Shown: positions 1-5,745 of the stretch, one piece after another | How the letters are laid out: each line of letters begins with the position of its first letter | How positions within the stretch are numbered: position 1 is the stretch's first letter | Source of the DNA: JBNKDD01 sp050288085 | Lineage (GTDB): Bacteria; Chloroflexota; Anaerolineae; Aggregatilineales; UBA3940 | NCBI GenBank assembly: GCA_050288085.1 | Contig: JBNKDD010000196.1 | Coordinates: forward strand, 1 to 10,623 | Length of the DNA stretch: 10,623 nt | Direction of reading: 5' to 3' | The notes under the pieces: generated by a model | What the model was told of the DNA's origin: nothing | Database searches by the model: none | Seen by the model: only the letters and a program-made list of their open reading frames with translations | Translations under genes and position numbers: made by a program

Positions 1-1
1 T

Positions 2-463
2 ACCATTCTGCTGTATCTGATAATCATTGCGGCCATTGGCCCATCCTCAATCAACGTCGTGCTGGCAATTACCTTTGTTGGTGCGCCGGGGGTGGCCCGT
101 CTGGTACGCAGCCTGACGCTCGATATCCGCACCCGGGATTATATCCGCGCTGCCGAAACACGCGGAGAGAATCCCTTTTACATCATGTTCGTCGAGATTT
201 TACCCAACGCCCGTGGCCCGATTATCATCGATGCCATGCTGCGGGTAGGGTATGCGATCTTTTCTATCGGCACGTTGGGCTTTCTGGGATTGGGGCTTCC
301 GCCGCCAACACCTGACTGGGGCGGCATGATCAGCGAGGCACGAGAGTATATCTGGACAGAACCGCTGGGTGTCCTATGGCCTGCAATTGCCATTTCGAGT
401 CTGGTAGTTGGCTTAAACCTGTTTGCCGATGGCCTGCGTGAAGAATCCACGCGGTACTTATAG
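2..463 (+). CDS. Peptide/nickel-type ABC transporter permease (DppC/OppC family), C-terminal part, 5' end outside window
   Basis: This is the inner-membrane channel subunit of a peptide-type ABC importer. The reading frame is open from base 2, giving 153 codons of what is usually a protein of about 280-300 residues, so the N-terminus lies upstream; the GTG at 59 is internal and not the real start. The fragment begins in a hydrophobic helix and then shows the cytoplasmic EAA-type coupling loop: AAETRG at fragment codons 50-55, with the conserved LP ending 13 residues after the glycine. This loop contacts the ATPase. Two further hydrophobic stretches follow, separated by a PDWGGMI segment, and the protein ends in the GLREESTRYL tail typical of DppC/OppC. 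The gene for the partner ATPases begins 20 bases after its stop, behind a good ribosome binding site (AGAGGAG, 471-477). The partner DppB-type permease and the substrate-binding protein must lie upstream, if present. Family assignment is firm; the substrate cannot be read from this part. Confidence 0.93.
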   Translation, partial: TILLYLIIIAAIGPSSINVVLAITFVGAPGVARLVRSLTLDIRTRDYIRAAETRGENPFYIMFVEILPNARGPIIIDAMLRVGYAIFSIGTLGFLGLGLPPPTPDWGGMISEAREYIWTEPLGVLWPAIAISSLVVGLNLFADGLREESTRYL

Positions 464-483
464 CGTCTCAAGAGGAGCATAAA

Positions 484-2577
484 ATGCAAGAAACGCCAAT
501 CCTTAAAGTGGAAGACCTGGCGATCTCCTACGAGACGCGGTACGGCGATGTACCGGCGGTGCGGAACGTCAGCTTTGAAATTCACCGCAGCCAGGCTCAC
601 AGCATTGTGGGTGAATCGGGCTGTGGAAAAAGCACCGTTGCCTTCGGGATCGTGAACTTCCTGGGGCGCAATGGCAAGATCGTCAACGGGCGTATCCTGT
701 TCCAGGGGCGTGACCTGGTTGGCCGCTCACAGGAAGAACTGCGCCAACTGCGCGGTGACCGGATCGCGATGGTTTACCAGGACCCCATGCAGGCTTTGAA
801 TCCATCCATGCGTATCGGCGACCAGTTATCCGAGGTGTTGGTCGTTCACCGGGGCATGTCTCATGATGAGGCTCAGGATCGCTGTGTCAACATGTTGGAA
901 CACGTCCACATGCCCGATCCGGCCAACGTGATGCGCCGCTACCCCCATCAAATATCCGGGGGGCAGCAGCAGCGCGTGGTGATCGCGATGGCCTTACTCA
1001 ACGACCCGGCCCTCCTGATCATGGACGAGCCAACCACCGCCCTCGATGTGACAGTCGAGGCGGCAGTGCTTGACCTGATCGCCGAGCTTCAAATGAAGTT
1101 CGATACGGCCATTATGTACATCAGCCATAACCTGGGCGTAGTCGCGCGGGTATCGAACATGGTAGGGGTAATGTATGCTGGGGAAATGGTAGAACGTGCC
1201 AGTGTCGAAGATATCTACCTGAATCCTGCCCACCCCTACACCGAAGGTCTGATGCGATGTGTGCCTAAGTTGGGCATGGACAAATCTGATAGTTATCTTT
1301 ACCCGATCCGGGGGCGAGTTCCAGCTCCAACGGCTTTGCCGCCGGGTTGCGTATACGAACCCCGCTGTGATTATGCCCGTGCAGAGTGCCGCCAATCCCG
1401 GCCCGAACTGCGAGAAGTTGCTGATGGGCGTTGGGTAAGCTGTCACTTTGCCGAAGAAGTGCTTGATGGAACATGGCAGCCGCCGCCAGAGGCCGTCCCC
1501 GACCTCTCCAGGTTGTCGCGGCGCGGCGATGGGGCGGAACCGATCCTGACCATTGAGCATGCTAAGACCTATTACGACGCCCCATCGAAGGGGCTTATAG
1601 GCGGTGAGAAGCAGTTTGTCAAAGCGGTCGATGATGTCAGCATTGAGGCCAAACGCGGACTCACACTGGGGATCGTCGGCGAATCGGGCTGCGGGAAAAG
1701 CACCCTGGTCAAGACTGTGATCGGATTGGAAAAACCAACCGGTGGTGACTTCGAGTTCATGGGGTTTGATATCTCCACACCGGTCTCGAGGCGAAACCTG
1801 GATTTGATCAGCAACCTCCAGATGGTCTTCCAGAATCCGGATTCGACGCTCAACCCATCCTTTACCGTTGGCCAACAGATTGGCCGCCCGTTAAAGCGAT
1901 TCAAAACGATTCCCCGGAGTCAGGTTCATGGGGAGGTAATTCGCCTGCTGGATATGATGAAGCTGGGCGAGAACTACTACAACCGTCTGTCACGCCAGCT
2001 CAGCGGCGGCGAGAAGCAGCGGGTCGGCATTGCAAGAGCAATTGCAGCCAGTCCCGAATTGGTGCTATGTGACGAGCCGGTCTCTGCTCTGGATGTATCA
2101 GTCCAGGCTGCCGTGTTGAATCTCCTGCTGGAAATTCAGCAAGAGATAGGCTCTACCATGATCTTCATCGCCCACGACCTGAGCGTGGTACGCTTCTTCT
2201 GTGACTATATCGGCGTGATGTATCTCGGCCAGTTTGCCGAGATCGGCCCGGCAGAAGCCATTTATACACCACCCTACCATCCCTATACAGAGGCGCTGCT
2301 ATCTGCCGTCCCAATTCCGAATCCAAATGCGGAGCAAAAGCACATTCGTTTAAGCGGATCGGTGCCCAGTGCACTTAACCCGCCAACCGGCTGCCGCTTT
2401 CATACACGCTGTCCACACCGCCACCTGCTGCCAGACAACGGAAAAATTTGCGAAGAGGAAACACCACCCTGGCAGCAGGTCACAGATGAGCATCGTATCT
2501 TCTGCCACATCCCGCTCAAAGAACTGAGCAAGATGGACCCGGTTATAACGGTCGAGGAGGAGTCAAGTGCTGGTTAA
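484..2577 (+). CDS. Fused dual ATP-binding protein of a peptide/opine-type ABC importer (DppD-DppF fusion)
   Basis: This cytoplasmic ATPase powers the importer whose permease is encoded just upstream. It is 697 residues with two complete nucleotide-binding domains in one chain. Domain 1: Walker A GESGCGKST at 43-51, signature SGGQQQR at 158-164, Walker B ending MDEP at 180-183, switch histidine H215. Domain 2: Walker A GESGCGKST at 399-407, signature SGGEKQR at 507-513, Walker B CDEP at 529-532, switch histidine H564. Each domain is followed by an oligopeptide-transporter C-terminal region (AHPYTEGL and YHPYTEAL types) that carries four cysteines: C289, C295, C302, C320 and C637, C643, C656, C674. 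In DppD-type proteins such a four-cysteine set can hold an Fe-S cluster. Most systems encode the two ATPases separately; fused versions occur in some bacteria. Both sites look catalytically intact. The ATG at 484 is chosen because AGAGGAG sits six bases upstream. The 3' end overlaps the next gene by 11 bases. Confidence 0.96.
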   Translation: MQETPILKVEDLAISYETRYGDVPAVRNVSFEIHRSQAHSIVGESGCGKSTVAFGIVNFLGRNGKIVNGRILFQGRDLVGRSQEELRQLRGDRIAMVYQDPMQALNPSMRIGDQLSEVLVVHRGMSHDEAQDRCVNMLEHVHMPDPANVMRRYPHQISGGQQQRVVIAMALLNDPALLIMDEPTTALDVTVEAAVLDLIAELQMKFDTAIMYISHNLGVVARVSNMVGVMYAGEMVERASVEDIYLNPAHPYTEGLMRCVPKLGMDKSDSYLYPIRGRVPAPTALPPGCVYEPRCDYARAECRQSRPELREVADGRWVSCHFAEEVLDGTWQPPPEAVPDLSRLSRRGDGAEPILTIEHAKTYYDAPSKGLIGGEKQFVKAVDDVSIEAKRGLTLGIVGESGCGKSTLVKTVIGLEKPTGGDFEFMGFDISTPVSRRNLDLISNLQMVFQNPDSTLNPSFTVGQQIGRPLKRFKTIPRSQVHGEVIRLLDMMKLGENYYNRLSRQLSGGEKQRVGIARAIAASPELVLCDEPVSALDVSVQAAVLNLLLEIQQEIGSTMIFIAHDLSVVRFFCDYIGVMYLGQFAEIGPAEAIYTPPYHPYTEALLSAVPIPNPNAEQKHIRLSGSVPSALNPPTGCRFHTRCPHRHLLPDNGKICEEETPPWQQVTDEHRIFCHIPLKELSKMDPVITVEEESSAG
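2554..2560 (+). promoter_or_regulatory. Strong ribosome binding site (GAGGAGG) fixing a GTG start
   Basis: The sequence GAGGAGG lies six bases before the GTG at 2567, inside the last codons of the ATPase gene. It supports GTG 2567 over the in-frame ATG at 2585, which has no comparable upstream site. Its placement means the CBS/ACT gene is probably translated as ribosomes finish the ATPase message. Confidence 0.75.
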
Positions 2578-3220
2578 TAACTACATGACCCGGCATCCGT
2601 TTATGGCGGAGCCGGAAATGTCTATCGTCGAAGCACAGCGTTACATGGGAGAAAATCACCTGACCTATCTGCCGGTTGTTGGTGATGGTAAGCGTTTGTT
2701 GGGTCTGGTCACCCCGGAGACTTTGCTGATCGATCCCGGCAAGCTGGGCAGCTTGAGCGTGTGGGAGATATCCCACTATCTCTCGCGCCTGACGGTGAAG
2801 GACGTAATGGTTCCGGCAAAAGAGGTAATTTCTATCCACGAAGATGCCACTATCGAAGAAGCGGCCAGCCTGATGATGGAAAAGAAAATCGGCTGCCTGC
2901 CTGTTCTTGATGGGAACGTTGTGGTCGGCATTATCACCGATCTGGACCTGATGGCCCAACTGACCAAGATGATGTCGATGGAGATGTCAGGGGTGCGGGC
3001 AACCGTCCGAACTCCCAACCGGAAAGGTGAGATGGCGAAACTGGTTGGTATGCTGGGATCAAAGGGTTGGGGGATCGCCTCTCTGGGAGGAGTCACCGCC
3101 CCAAAAGACCCCAACAAGTGGGAAGCGGTCGTAAAAGTACGGCACGTTTCAATAGAGGAGCTCACTAAGGCTCTTCAAGAAATACCAGACCTCGAACTGA
3201 TAGATATCCGAGAAGCATAG
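2567..3220 (+). CDS. CBS-pair and ACT domain protein (AcuB-like), probable ligand-sensing regulator
   Basis: A soluble protein of 217 residues with no catalytic motif. Residues about 4-56 and 77-133 form a pair of CBS modules: each begins with a VxDxM/NNYMT-like lead (NNYMTRHP; VKDVMVP) and ends with a GLVTPETLL or GIITDLDLM motif. Residues about 142-217 look like an ACT domain, starting RATVRTPNRKGEMAKLVGML, where the G near K153-G154 and the following helix match the amino-acid-binding ACT fold. CBS pairs usually bind adenine nucleotides and ACT domains small metabolites, often amino acids, so a sensory role is likely. The same CBS-CBS-ACT order occurs in Bacillus AcuB, linked to acetoin use, but the neighbours here give no reason to transfer that function. 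The gene overlaps the ATPase gene by 11 bases, so it is probably translated with it, which hints at energy- or substrate-dependent control of uptake. That last point is inference. Confidence 0.9.
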   Translation: MLVNNYMTRHPFMAEPEMSIVEAQRYMGENHLTYLPVVGDGKRLLGLVTPETLLIDPGKLGSLSVWEISHYLSRLTVKDVMVPAKEVISIHEDATIEEAASLMMEKKIGCLPVLDGNVVVGIITDLDLMAQLTKMMSMEMSGVRATVRTPNRKGEMAKLVGMLGSKGWGIASLGGVTAPKDPNKWEAVVKVRHVSIEELTKALQEIPDLELIDIREA

Positions 3221-3233
3221 AATCACAGATTGA

Positions 3234-3257
3234 AGGGGCAAGAACGTTCTTGCCCCT
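3234..3257 (+). terminator. Perfect 24-bp inverted repeat after the CBS/ACT gene; possible terminator hairpin or operator
   Basis: The left arm AGGGGCAAGAAC is followed directly by its exact reverse complement GTTCTTGCCCCT. As RNA it would fold into a stem of 10 base pairs with an ACGT tetraloop, beginning 13 bases after the stop codon of the CBS/ACT gene. It is followed by CTCGTACAG, not by a run of T, so it is not a canonical intrinsic terminator. It may be a weak or factor-assisted terminator, an mRNA-stabilising hairpin that gives the two halves of the cluster different expression, or a binding site for a dimeric regulator. It is the only gap of note between the transport genes and the enzyme genes. 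I see no convincing -35/-10 promoter between it and 3291. Confidence 0.5.
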
Positions 3258-3290
3258 CTCGTACAGAGAAGTTGATCAGGCAAGGCACCC

Positions 3291-4280
3291 ATGCTCGTAG
3301 AAGAATTCATTGCAGCTTTTGACGTTTGGGAAGAAGCCCATCCCTACATCGATCTAATTTTTGATCAACGAGAAATGGAGCTCGTAGTCGCCATGCAGGG
3401 GCAGACCATGACCGTCGATCAGGTGGCCGGACGGTTGGACACGACATCCGATCAAATCGCCGAACTCCTGGCTCATGCCTACTCACGTTGTATGGTCAAT
3501 AAAGTCTATGAGGACGGCATCATCAAATATGCTCCCGGCACGTTCTACACACGCTTGGATCACTTCGCTAAGTACGAAAACTGGGATGATATCCCTGAAG
3601 CAGACCGCAAGCGCCTCAATCGCCGTTTCTTAGATGAATTTATTGAGAAGCACCGCCCCTCTGTTGAGCGAAAAATGCAGGGACTTGAAGCAGAAAATGC
3701 TCTTCCTAACGATACAGTGATGCTGCTGCACGAAGTCGAAGAGATGATCGACGCAGCAGAAATCATCGTCGTCCAGCCCTGTGACTGCCGCCGTCTTGGT
3801 CAAAACTGCGACCGTCCCATCGAAACCTGCATCTGGTTGGATGATGGTGCACGCGGATCACTGGATCGCGGGCATGGGCGTCAGCTTACTAAACAGGAAG
3901 CCAAAGACCTGCTCCGTTGGACAGACAAAAAAGGGTTGATGCATACGGCTGACAGTGCCTGGAAAACACGCGGCTTGCACGCTATCTGCAACTGCTGCGC
4001 CTGTGACTGCTATCCCTTCCAGGGAGCACAGGAATTAGGCAGCAAAGGCGTCTGGCCTAAGAGTAATTACATCGCCGTCTATGACCGGGTTCAATGCCGC
4101 TTCTGTGGAGCCTGCGTTAAACGCTGCCACTTCGATGCTTTTTATCACGATGGCTCCACCATCGAAGTAAACGGTAAAACGAAGCCAAACGTCCTATTTG
4201 ATCCCGATAAATGCTGGGGCTGCGGCTTATGTGCCAATACCTGCACCGAACATGCCATTCAAATGGATAGGCTTGCATGA
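3291..4280 (+). CDS. Cysteine-rich Fe-S protein with C-terminal 2x[4Fe-4S] ferredoxin domain and N-terminal helical/winged-helix-like region
   Basis: A cytoplasmic protein of 329 residues, without signal peptide or membrane helix. Residues about 35-75 look like a small winged-helix fold (TVDQVAGRLDTTSDQIAELL). The middle carries two unusual cysteine groups: C164, C166, C173 and C180 in a QPCDCRR...C...PIETC context, and C233, C235, C236, C238 and C240 in CNCCACDC. The C-terminus has two classical ferredoxin motifs, CxxCxxCxxxC at 269-279 and at 308-318, each expected to bind a [4Fe-4S] cluster. This arrangement matches a widespread anaerobe family annotated only as 4Fe-4S binding protein; I know of no established function. 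Electron transfer to or from a neighbouring enzyme is the natural inference. The ATG at 3291 has only a weak upstream AGG element, but the protein aligns sensibly from there. Its TGA stop overlaps the next start as ATGA, so the two products are probably made together in similar amounts. Confidence 0.88.
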   Translation: MLVEEFIAAFDVWEEAHPYIDLIFDQREMELVVAMQGQTMTVDQVAGRLDTTSDQIAELLAHAYSRCMVNKVYEDGIIKYAPGTFYTRLDHFAKYENWDDIPEADRKRLNRRFLDEFIEKHRPSVERKMQGLEAENALPNDTVMLLHEVEEMIDAAEIIVVQPCDCRRLGQNCDRPIETCIWLDDGARGSLDRGHGRQLTKQEAKDLLRWTDKKGLMHTADSAWKTRGLHAICNCCACDCYPFQGAQELGSKGVWPKSNYIAVYDRVQCRFCGACVKRCHFDAFYHDGSTIEVNGKTKPNVLFDPDKCWGCGLCANTCTEHAIQMDRLA

Positions 4281-5698
4281 CCAAAATCGTTGACGTGCTG
4301 GCCGTCCCGGCGGTGGGGGGCTGCTACACCGAAGATATAACCGCCATTCAGGCTAAAGCGATCCCCTTGCAAGATCGCTACACGGCAGCACCTATCACAC
4401 CCGGATTCCGCAAAGTCCGCGAGGTGGCCGAAGCTCTGTCGGTCGGCCTGGTAATCCAGGCTCCCAATGGCAGCACCCAGGTAGCCTGGGGAGATTGTGT
4501 GGCAGTCGCTTACAGTGGCAAGGCGGGACGCGATCCGGTGTTCCGGGCCGGGCAGGGTATGGCTCTGATCCAGCAAGCTGTTGCCCCCGCGCTCAAAGGT
4601 CGAACTATAACGGCGTTTCGCCCATTAGCGGAGGAGATCGAACCGTTAATCGAGTCGATTGCCGTTAAGCAACCAGAGTCCGATCTGAAACCTGACACCG
4701 AACCGGGCAGCAATTTATCGCGCCGTGATCTGCTTACTGAGCCAGCAGGCTTGATGCGGTCGCTCCGGGCGGAGATTGAGAAAAGCCTTTCACCCGAACC
4801 TGAACCGCCGCCAAAACAAGTCAGACCCTCCTATACAGCGCTTCGTTATGGGGTGAGCCAGGCCCTCTTGCAAGCAGCCGCCCTATCACGCGGCCTGACC
4901 ATGGCGGAGGTTATCACCGAAGAGTGGGATTTACCGCTGCCACAAGAACCCGTGCCGGTTCATGCTCAATCAGGTGGAGAACGTTATAACAACGCGGATA
5001 AGATGATCGTCCGTAGGGTCGATTCGCTGCCACACGGCTTGATCGACGATATCCCGGAGCAGCTTGGCCGCGATGGGAATAAGCTAACGCAGTACATACG
5101 CTGGCTTAAAGAGCGTATCCGCGAATTGAGCGGTCCTGTCTACCGCCCCGTGATTCACCTTGATGTGCATGGCGCTTTGGGAACAATCTTTGAAAATCAA
5201 CCCGGTCAAATTCTGGGACAGTTATTTGCCCTGGAAAATGCGGCCAAACCCTATTCACTGCGCATCGAAAGCCCGGTGATCATGGATAGCCGGGACGCCC
5301 AGATCAAGATGATGCAAACGCTCCGTGAATATGTCCGCGCCCGGAAAATGACCATCCAGTTGGTTGCCGACGAATGGGCCAATACCCTGGGCGATATTTG
5401 GGCCTTCATTGCTGCAGACGCCGCCGATATGATCCAGATCAAAATGCCCGATCTGGGGAGCATTCATAACACAATAGAGGCGGTGCTGGCCTGCAAAGAT
5501 GGCGGCATTGGGGCTTTTCTGGGAGGAAGCTGCACCGAGACAGACATTTCCGCGCGGATATCAACCCATGTTGCCCTGGCAACCCGGCCAGACCTGATCA
5601 TGGCAAAACCAGGAATGGGTGTCGATGAAGCCATCATGCTGATGAACAATGAGATGGTTCGTACCCTGGCCTGGATCAGCGCCCGCAAGATTGATTAA
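4277..5698 (+). CDS. Methylaspartate ammonia-lyase-like enzyme (enolase superfamily) with a long insertion
   Basis: The clostridial relative eliminates ammonia from (2S,3S)-3-methylaspartate to give mesaconate, using Mg2+ and a lysine base. This protein has 473 residues against about 413 there and resembles it end to end, from MTKIVDVLAVP to AKPGMGVDEA. The catalytic set is kept: H253 (clostridial H194), metal ligands D296, E331 and D365 (D238, E273, D307), base K389 in QIKMPD (K331), and substrate-contacting Q231 (Q172). Four pocket positions differ: H229 for F170, F414 for Y356, S418 for T360 and M442 for L384; the clostridial numbering is from memory. Between F114 and T187 there is an extra stretch of about 54 residues, rich in Pro, Glu and Ser and probably surface exposed. 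No glutamate mutase genes, the usual partners of the lyase, are nearby. The ATGA overlap links it to the Fe-S gene. A lyase or related abstraction reaction on an aspartate-like substrate is likely; the exact substrate is not certain. Confidence 0.9.
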   Translation: MTKIVDVLAVPAVGGCYTEDITAIQAKAIPLQDRYTAAPITPGFRKVREVAEALSVGLVIQAPNGSTQVAWGDCVAVAYSGKAGRDPVFRAGQGMALIQQAVAPALKGRTITAFRPLAEEIEPLIESIAVKQPESDLKPDTEPGSNLSRRDLLTEPAGLMRSLRAEIEKSLSPEPEPPPKQVRPSYTALRYGVSQALLQAAALSRGLTMAEVITEEWDLPLPQEPVPVHAQSGGERYNNADKMIVRRVDSLPHGLIDDIPEQLGRDGNKLTQYIRWLKERIRELSGPVYRPVIHLDVHGALGTIFENQPGQILGQLFALENAAKPYSLRIESPVIMDSRDAQIKMMQTLREYVRARKMTIQLVADEWANTLGDIWAFIAADAADMIQIKMPDLGSIHNTIEAVLACKDGGIGAFLGGSCTETDISARISTHVALATRPDLIMAKPGMGVDEAIMLMNNEMVRTLAWISARKID

Positions 5699-5745
5699 GG
5701 GAAATTTTGATTCGAACTTCATACGCTACAGGTTAACGAAGAAAC

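Noticed and set aside
178..600. Minus-strand open frame across the permease/ATPase junction
   Set aside because: Antisense to two well-supported genes, no recognisable domain and low-complexity shadow composition.
610..1710. Repeated Walker A-coding segments (about 610-636 and 1678-1704) as a DNA repeat or recombination product
   Set aside because: The similarity is limited to conserved protein motifs of two homologous ATPase domains and the surrounding DNA has diverged, so this is an old domain pairing and not a recent duplication.
994..1875. Long open frame on the minus strand (293 codons) inside the ATPase gene, plus shorter ones at 1265-1474, 1572-1904 and 2098-2374
   Set aside because: They lie antisense to clearly conserved ATPase domains, show no recognisable domain and are explained by the codon composition of the real gene.
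4277..5698. Lyase-like gene as part of the classical glutamate mutase/methylaspartate fermentation pathway
   Set aside because: Neither glutamate mutase subunit, nor mesaconate hydratase or citramalate lyase, is encoded in the window, and the substrate pocket residues differ from the fermentative enzyme.
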